Source: Bacillota bacterium
GTDB lineage: Bacteria > Bacillota > Clostridia > Christensenellales > SZUA-584
Length of the DNA stretch: 64,000 bases
Direction of reading: 5' to 3'
NCBI GenBank assembly: GCA_023415915.1
Contig: JAEZIZ010000066.1
Span: forward strand, 1 to 64,000
The translations under genes were made by a program, and so were the position numbers. The first letter of the stretch is position 1. Every line of letters begins with the position of its first letter. The notes beneath the pieces were generated by a model. That model did no database searches. It was not told the DNA's origin and saw only the letters and a list, made by a program, of their open reading frames with translations. Below, one piece after another: positions 52,427 through 61,171 of the stretch.

Positions 52427-53167
52427 TTAGACGGCCTTTATTACTCCCCCCTCGTAGTCCGCTTCTATGCGCTTGCCGGGTTCTACTACGAGGAACCTCT
52501 CGTCCCAGTTGCCTTTAAGCAGGTCTTCAAGCAGCGCTTTTCCTCCCGCTACCTTGTCATACTCCCAGCCGTAATGCTTGGCTGCGCGGTGCGCGTATTC
52601 CTCGTATTCGGGAAACGGCAATTCGTCCCACGCAATATAAGCCGCCCTGCTGTAGTTTTTAAGCGCGAGTTCATTTTCAACAAGGTATCTGGCGTTTTCT
52701 TCGCCGTACTTCTCCGTATATTCGGCGAGCAGCGCCTTTTCCATCTCTTCCGAGGGCGTGTACGCGTTCTCTATCCACGACGGCGTGTACCAGTATGTGC
52801 CGCCGTACTTATCAAAATACTCCCTGTATCTTGCGTACGAGCCGAGCAGCAGCCCGATGCAGTCGTCCGTTTTAGGCGCCACTATGGTATATTTGCGCGA
52901 CGAAAGGCCCGCTATGCCGTTGGAGCACAAGCCGTATCCCAGCACTATCGCGTCGAAATCCTTACCTAGCCGCGGATTATATGAGTGCACGTCCTCTCCC
53001 GAGTCAATGCTGTCTATCTCCTGCTGCAGCGCCTTTTGAAGCAGCGCCGGCGTATCGTGCAGCCCCTGCCGCAGATATGTCGCGTCCACAAAGTTGCCGC
53101 ATATGGAAGAAAGCAGGCTCATCTCGCGGTATATCGCTTTGCAGGCAAGCAGCTTCAATCTTTTCAT
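52427..53167 (-). CDS. DUF1638 protein
   Basis: A 246-residue soluble protein. The family pattern is visible: KLLACKAIYREMSLL, YLRQGLHDTPALLQKALQ, DAIVLGYGLCSNGIAGL, DDCIGLLLGS and GGTYWYTPSWIE. DUF1638 genes recur next to corrinoid methyltransferase systems, as here; the biochemical role is unknown. It lies 20 nt upstream of the activator gene. Confidence 0.82.
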   Translation of the reverse strand: MKRLKLLACKAIYREMSLLSSICGNFVDATYLRQGLHDTPALLQKALQQEIDSIDSGEDVHSYNPRLGKDFDAIVLGYGLCSNGIAGLSSRKYTIVAPKTDDCIGLLLGSYARYREYFDKYGGTYWYTPSWIENAYTPSEEMEKALLAEYTEKYGEENARYLVENELALKNYSRAAYIAWDELPFPEYEEYAHRAAKHYGWEYDKVAGGKALLEDLLKGNWDERFLVVEPGKRIEADYEGGVIKAV

Positions 53168-53240
53168 ACCGATTCCTTACCTTGTAATCCTTTAATGCCG
53201 CTCTTAAAAGTTCTTCAGCTTTTTAGAGAGTCCTGATTTA

Positions 53241-53262
53241 AAAAGGAGGCTGTGCCTCCTTT
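53241..53262. other. Hairpin next to MITE-like copy 2
   Basis: AAAGGAGGC-TGT-GCCTCCTTT, a 9-bp perfect palindrome between the corrinoid protein gene and DUF1638. There is no T-run on the minus strand after it. It may reduce read-through between the two genes. Confidence 0.45.
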
Positions 53263-53269
53263 GAGCGCA

Positions 53270-53370
53270 GTCATTCCGTCAGCTTGCTTGAAGGAGTGTA
53301 AACGCCTGAAGAATCCCCTTATTTATAGCACTTCCCACGGGATTCCTCGCAAGCTCGGAATGACATATTG
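53270..53370. repeat. MITE-like palindromic repeat, copy 2
   Basis: About 100 bp matching copy 1 at 40075-40186 in the same orientation. Ends are GTCATTCCGTCAGCTTGC and GCAAGCTCGGAATGAC, an imperfect terminal inverted repeat; the interior GAATCCCC/GGGATTCC extends the palindrome. No gene inside. It sits in the 249-bp gap of the corrinoid locus. Confidence 0.85.
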
Positions 53371-53416
53371 GGGTTTATCGATACCCTGGGGCGGCTTTTA
53401 GTCGCCCGTTGCTTTT

Positions 53417-54052
53417 TCAGCCCTGACAGATGTTATACGCTACTTCGCCCGCGGAGGCCGCGTCGGCGGTATAGTAGTCCGCTCCAATTGTATCGCAGTA
53501 GTTCTGCGTTACGGGCGCACCGCCTATCATTATCTTTACCTTTCCCTTTATGCCCCTTGCCTCAGCTTCTTTGACGACGTCCTTCATCACTATCATGGTC
53601 GTCGTAAGCAGCGCCGAGCAGGCTATGATATTTGCGTTCTCATTTATGGCAGCGTCCACAAACGCCTGCGGCGCAACGTCGGTGCCAAGGTCTATCACCT
53701 GTAGGCCTTTGCCCTCAAGCATTATCTTTACGAGGTTTTTGCCTATATCGTGCAGGTCTCCCTTTACCGTGCCGAGAATAACCTTGCCTTTAGACGCCGT
53801 GTCGGAAGACACGAGCACGGGCTTTAATACCTCCATGCCCGCGTTCATCGCGCGCGCCGCTATCAGCACTTCCGGTACGTACACCTCGTTGTTCTTAAAT
53901 TTCGCCCCTATTACGCCCATTCCGGCCAGCAGCCCGTCGTTGAGTATCTCCTGCGCCGTCAACCCTTCCTGCAGCGCCTTTGCCACAAGCTCTTTTACCA
54001 TAGCGGCCTTGCCCTGCTGCAAAAACGTGCTTATCTCTGTTAATACGCTCAT
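53417..54052 (-). CDS. Methyltransferase-type corrinoid protein
   Basis: A 211-residue cobalamin-binding protein. The N-terminal helical domain (about 1-85) contains EVYVPEVLIAARAMNAGM; the Rossmann-type domain (about 88-211) carries the cobalt-ligating signature GDLHDIGKN with His101 and later VIDLGTDVAP and IMIGGAPV. Such proteins carry methyl groups between a substrate-specific methyltransferase and tetrahydrofolate or CoM. The start at 54052 follows GGGAGGGAAGAAA; the frame opens nine codons earlier. No methyltransferase gene (MtaB, MtgB or MttB type) is present nearby. Confidence 0.93.
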   Translation of the reverse strand: MSVLTEISTFLQQGKAAMVKELVAKALQEGLTAQEILNDGLLAGMGVIGAKFKNNEVYVPEVLIAARAMNAGMEVLKPVLVSSDTASKGKVILGTVKGDLHDIGKNLVKIMLEGKGLQVIDLGTDVAPQAFVDAAINENANIIACSALLTTTMIVMKDVVKEAEARGIKGKVKIMIGGAPVTQNYCDTIGADYYTADAASAGEVAYNICQG

Positions 54053-54103
54053 TTTCTTCCCTCCCAAGTAGTTTGTCATTTTTTATAGTTTTAATAAATT
54101 CAG

Positions 54104-55345
54104 TTATGCGTTGCCTTTTTTTGCGCGGTATTTGCCGGGAGTCATACCCGTAACCTTTTTGAACACATTCGAAAAATAGCTCTGATCCTCAAACCCCGAA
54201 AGATAAGCGACTTCCGCCAAAGGTATGCCCGGAGACAGCAGGAACAGCTTCGCGTTTTCTACGCGCACCTGGTTTATATAGGCGCTTATATTGCAGTTCA
54301 TCTCGTCTTTAAATACCTTGCTCAGATAAGAAACGCTCACCTCAGCATGGGCGGATATATCGTTCAGCGAGATCTTGTTCATATAGTTGCCGCGTATATA
54401 TGCGACCACCTTCTTTATAAGGTCCGAGTGCTTTGTCTTTGAAAAATCGAATACGCTGTTTGTGAACCGGTTAAGCACCTTGGCCAGCCAATGGTTCAGT
54501 TCGTCGAGCGACTCAAAATCCTGTACGCACCGTATATAGTCGCTGTTGAGTCCGAACACCTCCGAAATATCAGCCCCGCCCTCTATCGCGGCTCTCGAAA
54601 GTATCACGACCAGCTCGATAATCCTCGCTTTTATATAATCGAAACTGCCTCCCGCGGTGAAGAATATATGGCCCAGTATCTCGTTTAGCACCTGCTGGGA
54701 AGCCGCTTTGTTGCCCTGAGCGATATAACCCTGCAGCAGCTTTTCCTGACCTATTGGGTAGGCGGAATCCGGTTTGTATTTTATATCCCCTGCGGAATAA
54801 AACGCTTCGTTCTGGCTTCTGGCAATCTGCTCGATCAGGCGAAGCCTCATGTTATCTTTTTGTGCGGCAAAAGAGGCGAGTATCGACAGCATGTCCGCAA
54901 GATACGAAACCCTTCCGCTGCAGAAGTAAGGCAGCGCCCCTGTTTGCGACAAAAGCTTCTTCGGAGTTCCACCGGTAAAGAACCTTTCAAGGTCCTCCTC
55001 CAGAAAGTCGTTTAAATCGACCATCAAAAAAGGCCCGGCAAGGAGCCCGTAGAGCAGCTCTGCGTCTTCAAGCGGCGCGCAGATAAACGCTAATCCCGCG
55101 GGACAAAGGTATTCATATTTGCCGCCCCACTTTTCCGCCTGAAACAACCCGTCCCGGTGTATGTTCTCGCACTTCAATTCCCTGTTTCTCTTAACCTGCT
55201 CATTAGCGCATATACTGCAAAAGCTGTCTTGCTGTCTTTTAAGCAGGCCGTCGGGCTGAGATGTATCTATTATGCGGCAGCTGACCTGGCACGCTTTTTC
55301 GTAAATACCGGCAACTTTTGACGCCGATTCATACAGGGTATACAA
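54104..55345 (-). CDS. AraC-family regulator with PocR sensory domain
   Basis: A 413-residue regulator: N-terminal PocR-like domain (about 20-160) with the Cys-rich pattern FCSICANEQ, ELKCENIHRDGL and YLCPAGLAFICAPL, a helical middle, and a C-terminal AraC DNA-binding domain (about 310-410: NKISLNDISAHAEVSVSYLSKVFK; VAYLSGFEDQSYFSNVFKKVTGMTPGKYR). PocR domains are thought to bind small hydrocarbon-type ligands. Starts with TTG. Located 51 nt upstream of the corrinoid protein and in the same direction, it likely senses the methyl-donor substrate (inference). Confidence 0.9.
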   Translation of the reverse strand: MYTLYESASKVAGIYEKACQVSCRIIDTSQPDGLLKRQQDSFCSICANEQVKRNRELKCENIHRDGLFQAEKWGGKYEYLCPAGLAFICAPLEDAELLYGLLAGPFLMVDLNDFLEEDLERFFTGGTPKKLLSQTGALPYFCSGRVSYLADMLSILASFAAQKDNMRLRLIEQIARSQNEAFYSAGDIKYKPDSAYPIGQEKLLQGYIAQGNKAASQQVLNEILGHIFFTAGGSFDYIKARIIELVVILSRAAIEGGADISEVFGLNSDYIRCVQDFESLDELNHWLAKVLNRFTNSVFDFSKTKHSDLIKKVVAYIRGNYMNKISLNDISAHAEVSVSYLSKVFKDEMNCNISAYINQVRVENAKLFLLSPGIPLAEVAYLSGFEDQSYFSNVFKKVTGMTPGKYRAKKGNA

Positions 55346-55506
55346 TAAACCACCCGCTTGAACATATTTTATTGTAACTATTAATTATATTATTGTAATA
55401 TTCGGTTCCGCTTTGTAATATCTTGTTTCGCCAGGGCTGATGCCTCGGTTTCGCTCCGCTCAGGCGCGGTTCTCCGAATCACCCGCACCCAACCGGCCTG
55501 ACCGCG

Positions 55507-56625
55507 TTACCAGGGACGCCTCGCGTATCTGAAGTATTTCTTAAACCACGGTGTGGTGCAGGAGCGCTTTACTACCTTTCCGTTGGACGAGGACGCGTCT
55601 ATAACCATGCCTTTTCCGATATATATCGCGACATGCCCAATCTTGCGCTTGGAATCGCTCCAGAAGAACATCAAATCGCCTTTCTGGAGATCGCTCATCG
55701 ATTCAATCTTTTTCCACTCGGTAACGTTCGCATACCCTTGCGCGTTATATCTGCCGCGGTTAGAGCCCGCCTGCTTTAAGCAGTAATGCACGAGGCCCGA
55801 GCAGTCAAACGAATTCGGCCCTTCTTTTCCCGAAACGTATGGGTCTCCAAGCTGCTTTTCCGCCGCCTCCAGCATCTCGTTGATATTGGCTTTTCTGCGC
55901 TGTTCCTGAACTTTCTCCGGGCTTGGCTTAGCGTCAGGCGAATATATCACATCGAGAGTATGCTCGCCTGCCTTGCCGTCCTGCGTAAGCCCGTTGCGTT
56001 TCTGGAACGCCTTTATCGCTTCAGCGGTCTCCGTTCCGTAGTATCCCGTCTCTTTCTTTATGTATCCTAACTCAATAAGCTTTCTTTGCAGATTGTTTAC
56101 ATCGTCGCCTCTGGTGCCTTCGAGAAGCGTATACTTTTTCGCGTCGGCCGAGTTTATCCAGTTGAGAGTCTCCTGATCCGCCACGCCTGTCTGCTCAAGT
56201 CCGTGCTGACGCTGAAAAAGCTTAACGGCGCTCTCGGTATACGGGCCGTAGAGCTGCGTCGTTTCATCCTGGTCGAAATACCCGAGGTCCATGAGGCGCT
56301 GCTGCAGATGCTGCACGCGCTCGTTCTCGTCGCCTCGCTTAAGCGTTTGGTCGGGCGTAGGCGTAGTGGTGGGTATGGGAGTAGGAGTCAGAGTGGGAAC
56401 CGGCGCAGGCGTCAGCGTTTGCGCAGGCAGGTCAAGCGCGCTTGCCTGACGCGCAGGCGGCGCCGAGCCCAGTACCGAAACAAGTATTATGGCTGCTACG
56501 ACTATCGCCGCCGCGCTGAATATTATTATCCATGAGCGGCGCTTAACAAGCATCAGGCGTTTTATTATCAATATTATTAATCTTCTGGCTGCGCCTATTT
56601 TTTTTCTTTTTCTGGATACTGCCAT
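55507..56625 (-). CDS. Cell-wall endopeptidase: two PG-binding domains and NlpC/P60
   Basis: A 372-residue exported enzyme: basic N-terminus, a membrane/signal helix (about 34-56), a Pro/Thr linker (PTLTPTPIPTTTPTP), two PG_binding_1 repeats (GDENERVQHLQQRLMDLGYF and GDDVNNLQRKLIELGYI), and NlpC/P60 with catalytic Cys in FDCSGLVHYC and His in GHVAIYIG. It cleaves peptide stems of peptidoglycan. The ATG at 56625 follows CGAGGG; the frame is open 12 codons upstream. Confidence 0.93.
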   Translation of the reverse strand: MAVSRKRKKIGAARRLIILIIKRLMLVKRRSWIIIFSAAAIVVAAIILVSVLGSAPPARQASALDLPAQTLTPAPVPTLTPTPIPTTTPTPDQTLKRGDENERVQHLQQRLMDLGYFDQDETTQLYGPYTESAVKLFQRQHGLEQTGVADQETLNWINSADAKKYTLLEGTRGDDVNNLQRKLIELGYIKKETGYYGTETAEAIKAFQKRNGLTQDGKAGEHTLDVIYSPDAKPSPEKVQEQRRKANINEMLEAAEKQLGDPYVSGKEGPNSFDCSGLVHYCLKQAGSNRGRYNAQGYANVTEWKKIESMSDLQKGDLMFFWSDSKRKIGHVAIYIGKGMVIDASSSNGKVVKRSCTTPWFKKYFRYARRPW

Positions 56626-56693
56626 CGGAACCCTCGTTCGAATTTTTTGCCCGGTTATCAATTGTACAAAAAACCTTAAGGCGCTTCGGAGTT

Positions 56694-56816
56694 ACCACCC
56701 CAACCAGCCTTACGACTTGCTGAGGGTCCTGGAATTCACCCCATCAAGCCTCACGGGCTTGCTGGGGACCCCGTATATACACCCCAAAAGCCTCACGACT
56801 TTTTAAGGACCCCGCT
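56694..56816 (+). repeat. Three copies of a ~40-bp hairpin repeat
   Basis: Copies at 56694-56732, 56736-56776 and 56779-56816. Consensus: CACCCCAnCAAGCCTCACG followed by GCTTGCTGGGGACCCC. The halves CCCAnCAAGCC and GGCTTGCTGGG pair around a TCAC loop. Units are about 42 bp apart but diverged. They lie in the 660-bp intergenic region between the NlpC/P60 and first LCP gene, which otherwise shows no gene. Confidence 0.85.
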
Positions 56817-57034
56817 CTAAACGCAATCCCGTTTTTTGAACTATTATTGGAAGCTCGTTAAGCCTTAAGTGTAACTGTCTTTAGCGGCTTGACGAATCTT
56901 CGCCCCAATCCCGGATTTTGGAGCACCGAACCACCTTAACAATGCCGACAGCGTAATAGACTTGTTTTGAAGATTATATCACGCAAAAGGCACTTTAGGC
57001 AACTTTGTGACTCTGGATTTATATGGTGAGGCAT

Positions 57035-57116
57035 AATACCCCAACAAACCTTACGGTTTTTGGGGACAATGTATTCACACCCCACCAAGCCTCACGGTTT
57101 GCTGGGGACCCCGTAT
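57035..57116 (+). repeat. Two further copies of the ~40-bp hairpin repeat
   Basis: Copies at 57035-57074 (slightly degraded) and 57074-57116, same orientation as the 56.7-kb copies. The second is nearly identical to the copy at 56736-56776, including the trailing GGGGACCCCGTAT. Confidence 0.85.
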
Positions 57117-57292
57117 TAATATACGCTTAACTATTAATTATACTTTTGTAAACTTTTTTAATTTTACTTGCGCACAGGTTTATGTTATGCTAATTATAAT
57201 TGAGGAAAAATATGCTTATATACTGTAATCCTTTTATTATTATATCATATAGAGACAGGATATAAATCTGCGTAATTTTTAGGGGTGTGGCA

Positions 57293-59023
57293 ATGGACAA
57301 AAGATATAACAGACCTGGCGGGAAAAGCAAAGACCCTTACGGCCTTTCAGGTCCCGATGAAAGGGGACATGCATCATCCTCCGGGCCTCGCAGCAGCGGG
57401 AATGAGGTCAAATCCAAAAAGTGGATGACAATAGACAAAAAAAAGCCCTGGAGCGTTAAGAAGAAAATCATCGTAACCTGCGTAAGCGTACTTTGCGCGG
57501 CGCTCTTAGGCTTAGGGGTATACATAATATCCATATTGGCGGATCCATTGGGCGGATTTGAATCTGTCGTGGAACAGATTACTCCTCCCCCGTCAAATGC
57601 GGCGACGCCGCAGATTTCCGACGGTCAAATCGTTCCTACCCCTACGGCAACATTGAGCCCGTATGAAAAGCTCATGAACATGAGCGATTTTTCCATGCTG
57701 GAAGACATAGTCAACGTCATGCTGATAGGTGTTGACCATTCGCCGGAGCGTGATACGGAGGAATGGGCCAAGCAGGGAGGCAAGCAGGCGTACCATTCGG
57801 ACGTTATGATAGTGCTTGCTATAAACACCAATACGAACGAAGTAAACCTTATATCGCTGCCGCGGGACACATACGCCCATATACCCGGCTTTAAAGGCAT
57901 ATATAAGCTTAACGCTTCTATTGACTTAGGAGGCGGCTGGCCTAACGCGTCCGGGTTTGAAAAGGTGTGCGAAGCCGCATCGTATATGCTCGGCGGCATT
58001 CCCGTCAAGTATTATTATGCGGTCGATATGTCGGCGGTGAAGGAGCTGGTGGACGCTATCGGCGGCGTGGATTATGACTGCGATATATCGTTCAAGATGG
58101 TAGACCGCCGATATGAAATGGGAATGCAGCATATGAACGGGCAGGCGGTGCTCGACTACCTGCGCGTGCGCAAGCCGGCGGACATTTTCCAGCCCAAGGG
58201 CCAAACGGGAGACCTCCACCGCGTTCAGCGCCAGCGTAAAATGCTGCTTGCCATATTCGATAAACTTAAGAATACAGGGTTGATGAATACCATACCCGAT
58301 ATATTCAACGCGGTTGGCGACAAGGTCAAAACAAACGTGCCTCTCGCACAGACGGCCGGGTTCGCGGCGTACGCGTATAAGATAGACAGCGCGAACATAA
58401 AAATGCATTCGATGTCGGGCAGGTCGGCAAACGTGCTCAGCTGGAACTTCGTGTTTACCGACCAGAAGGATCGCGTCAATCTTATCAAACAGATATACGG
58501 CGAAGAGATGGTAAAGCTTTTCGACGTGCATCAATATAACGAATTGTCTTACAACTCGGGCGCAATGCTCGGGGAGCATATGGAAGCCGACGTGATACTG
58601 GAGAAATCGAGGCCTATACTGGACCAGGTAAAGGCATTGCTCGACGCCGACGCACAGCTTCCCCCGTATCCTACCCCGGAGCCTGTGGATCCCAATGTTC
58701 CGGTTGATCCAAATTTGCCTTTACCTACTCCCGTGCCCAGCGACGGTTACAGGAAGTACCCCGCCGACGGAGATGTGTGGAACATATACTTAAGCTCGGA
58801 AAACTTGTTTGCGCAGATTTCCGGCTGGAACTTCGATGATACCTCGGAAGCAAACTGGACCGCGCTGCACGCGAATAACGAACAGCTAAAAATCAACATA
58901 CAGACACTTAACGATATGTTCACCGTTACAAAGGTCACAAGATGGAGCAGCTTCTGGGATGTGGATTTTGAAAAGCCGGGCGACAAGTGGTACAGCAACG
59001 AGGTCTACATAGATTTCAGGTAG
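57293..59023 (+). CDS. LytR-CpsA-Psr (LCP) family protein 1
   Basis: A 576-residue wall-polymer ligase candidate: about 55 cytoplasmic residues rich in Lys and Pro, a membrane helix (LGVYIISILAD region), a short Pro/Thr linker, and an LCP domain (about 140-395) with NVMLIGVDHSP, HSDVMIVLAINTNTNEVNLISLPRDTYA, GGVDYDCDISF and YLRVRKP. LCP enzymes attach teichoic acid or capsule chains to peptidoglycan. The C-terminal ~95 residues after a Pro-rich linker form a segment (YRKYPADGDVWNIY) shared with the next two genes. ATG at 57293 follows AGGGG. Confidence 0.92.
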   Translation: MDKRYNRPGGKSKDPYGLSGPDERGHASSSGPRSSGNEVKSKKWMTIDKKKPWSVKKKIIVTCVSVLCAALLGLGVYIISILADPLGGFESVVEQITPPPSNAATPQISDGQIVPTPTATLSPYEKLMNMSDFSMLEDIVNVMLIGVDHSPERDTEEWAKQGGKQAYHSDVMIVLAINTNTNEVNLISLPRDTYAHIPGFKGIYKLNASIDLGGGWPNASGFEKVCEAASYMLGGIPVKYYYAVDMSAVKELVDAIGGVDYDCDISFKMVDRRYEMGMQHMNGQAVLDYLRVRKPADIFQPKGQTGDLHRVQRQRKMLLAIFDKLKNTGLMNTIPDIFNAVGDKVKTNVPLAQTAGFAAYAYKIDSANIKMHSMSGRSANVLSWNFVFTDQKDRVNLIKQIYGEEMVKLFDVHQYNELSYNSGAMLGEHMEADVILEKSRPILDQVKALLDADAQLPPYPTPEPVDPNVPVDPNLPLPTPVPSDGYRKYPADGDVWNIYLSSENLFAQISGWNFDDTSEANWTALHANNEQLKINIQTLNDMFTVTKVTRWSSFWDVDFEKPGDKWYSNEVYIDFR

Positions 59024-59208
59024 CCGCCTTTTACAGCTGTATATCGTTTGTGACAATCGGGAGGCTTTTAGTTTCCCGGTTTTAATCTCTGCTAGTCGTG
59101 AGGCCTGGCGGGGCATAAATTTCATTGTTATGGAACAAATCGGGGAGCCAACAAGTCTAATCGTAATAGACAAAAGATATATACGATACAACAGGAGCAG
59201 CATAGCAA

Positions 59209-61005
59209 ATGAAAAAGTGGTTTAAAAAGCCTGAAAAAGACAGCCTTGAGGGCGAGATCGTATCCGCAAAAAGCAGTCCGGAGGAAGATTCTTCGGATAA
59301 ACTCGAATGCAATCTTGAAGAAAGCCCGGCGCAAGCGCCAAAGGACGACACACAATCTAACGGCGATAAGCCGTCAGGTTCAAAAAAGTGGATGTCGGCA
59401 GATAAAAAGAAGCCGTGGAGCTTAAAGAAGAAGATAATAGTAACCGTAGTAAGCGTACTGGTCGCCGCGCTGCTGGGCGTCGGAGTATTTTTGGCGTCCA
59501 TACTGATAGACCCCATGGGCAGGTTTAAGACAGTCGATAAGCAGGTGACTCAAGCCCCCTCCGCCTCCGCCTCACAGCCAGGCATTACCGCCACGCCAAC
59601 GCCAACGCTCGACCCTTACGGCGAGCTTATAAGCAAAAGCGATTTTACTATACTTGAGCAGACGGTTAATATACTGCTCATAGGCGTCGATTATGCGCCC
59701 GAGCGCGACGACTGGAGAGGCAAGAAATATTTCCATTCTGACGTAATGATAATACTTGCGATAAACAAGGAGACCGGCAGCGTGAACCTTATATCACTGC
59801 CGCGCGACACATACGCAAAAATACCCGGCGTAGAGGGAATATATAAGCTTAACGCCGCGATGGATTGCGGCGGCGGCTGGAAGGACAATCCGCAGGGAGG
59901 ATGCCAAAAGGTATGCGAGGCGGCATCGTGGATGATAGGCAACATACCCATACAGTATTATTACGCGGTGGATATGTCGGCGGTAAAGGGCCTTGTAGAT
60001 GCCATTGACGGCGTGGATTTTAATGTAGACGTAGATTTTAAAATGCAGGGCCGCTCATACAAAGCGGGCATGCAGCATATGAATGGGCAGGCAGTGCTCG
60101 ATTACCTGCGCGTGCGCAAGGACCTTGGGGACGATTCGGGAGACCTTAACCGCATCAACCGTCAGAAGGATATGCTTATTGCGATACTGCAAAAGCTCAA
60201 AGATACTGGGCTCATATTCAAGATACCCGATATACTTGGCGCGTTCACCGGCAATCTTCAGACAAACGTCGATCTTGCGAGCACGGGCGCGCTGGCGGCA
60301 TACGCGTACACCGTCGATACCGACAAGATAAGGCTTTACTCTATGGACGGTTCATACTGCTATCGCCTTTTCAACTGGAATTTTGTAATAACCGACCAGA
60401 ATAAACGCGTGCAGATAATCAAAGACGTATACGGCTTCGATATTTCAAACAGCGAAGATGTAAAAGCCTTAGAGGCGAAATACGGTATAAACGTGCCGTC
60501 TTATAAGAATTATTCAATGAAATCCGCGCTCGGGCTTTGGGAAAAAATGCAGATTGAAGTGACGGGTGAAAAGGCGAGGCCTTTGCTCGACAAGGTTAAG
60601 TCCATACTCGACGCCGACGCGGCGCTTCCCCCTTACCCCGCGGCGCCTGTGCAAGATCCTTCGGTGCCTGTCGATCCGGCGCAGCCCGCGCCTACTCCGG
60701 TGCCGAGCGACGGCTACAGAAAATATCCCGCGGACGGCGATATTTGGGCGCTTTACAACAGGGCGGAAAGCGAGTATTCACAGATAGTGAACTGGAATAC
60801 TTCGGGCGCCACCAAATCGTCCGATAAGAATTTTCAGGCTGTTATAACGCAATTACAGTCCGACGTACAGTCGCTTTGCACAGCGTTTTCCGTAGCTTCG
60901 CCCAAGTGGTCCACATATTGGGTTGTGGACTACGGCGATCACCCCACCAAGACAAAGGTCAACCAGCATTACGTGAAAAACGAAATACCCGTAGATTTCA
61001 ATTGA
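59209..61005 (+). CDS. LytR-CpsA-Psr (LCP) family protein 2
   Basis: A 598-residue paralogue of the preceding gene: acidic cytoplasmic N-terminus, membrane helix (about 82-102), LCP domain with NILLIGVDYAPERDD, SLPRDTYAKIPG, GGGWKDNPQGGCQKVCEAASWMIG and YLRVRKDL, then a Pro-rich linker and the conserved tail YRKYPADGDIWALY ... STYWVVDYG. It lacks the GKQAF-type segment present in copies 1 and 3 after the Glu/Arg stretch (a short deletion). Start follows AGGAGCAGCATAGCAA. Confidence 0.92.
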   Translation: MKKWFKKPEKDSLEGEIVSAKSSPEEDSSDKLECNLEESPAQAPKDDTQSNGDKPSGSKKWMSADKKKPWSLKKKIIVTVVSVLVAALLGVGVFLASILIDPMGRFKTVDKQVTQAPSASASQPGITATPTPTLDPYGELISKSDFTILEQTVNILLIGVDYAPERDDWRGKKYFHSDVMIILAINKETGSVNLISLPRDTYAKIPGVEGIYKLNAAMDCGGGWKDNPQGGCQKVCEAASWMIGNIPIQYYYAVDMSAVKGLVDAIDGVDFNVDVDFKMQGRSYKAGMQHMNGQAVLDYLRVRKDLGDDSGDLNRINRQKDMLIAILQKLKDTGLIFKIPDILGAFTGNLQTNVDLASTGALAAYAYTVDTDKIRLYSMDGSYCYRLFNWNFVITDQNKRVQIIKDVYGFDISNSEDVKALEAKYGINVPSYKNYSMKSALGLWEKMQIEVTGEKARPLLDKVKSILDADAALPPYPAAPVQDPSVPVDPAQPAPTPVPSDGYRKYPADGDIWALYNRAESEYSQIVNWNTSGATKSSDKNFQAVITQLQSDVQSLCTAFSVASPKWSTYWVVDYGDHPTKTKVNQHYVKNEIPVDFN

Positions 61006-61018
61006 TATAATGCCGCTC

Positions 61019-61047
61019 ACGCCCCTTACTATAAAGGGGCGTTTTTT
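61019..61047 (+). terminator. Terminator after LCP 2
   Basis: CGCCCCTT-ACTAT-AAGGGGCG followed by TTTTTT, 14 nt after the stop. A strong rho-independent terminator, so LCP 3 is probably transcribed from its own promoter. Confidence 0.9.
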
Positions 61048-61171
61048 ATGTACATTTTTTTGCGGCGCATATGTAATTTCTTTGTAAATTTTTATTATAA
61101 TTTGAAGTTTGTTATTCATTTTTACAGTCTAAAGTAATATACTATATTCATAAATTCTGGGAGTATAGCAT

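Noticed and set aside
56694..57116. CRISPR array
   Set aside because: The repeats are palindromic with irregular or no spacers, unit sequence varies, and no cas genes are present.
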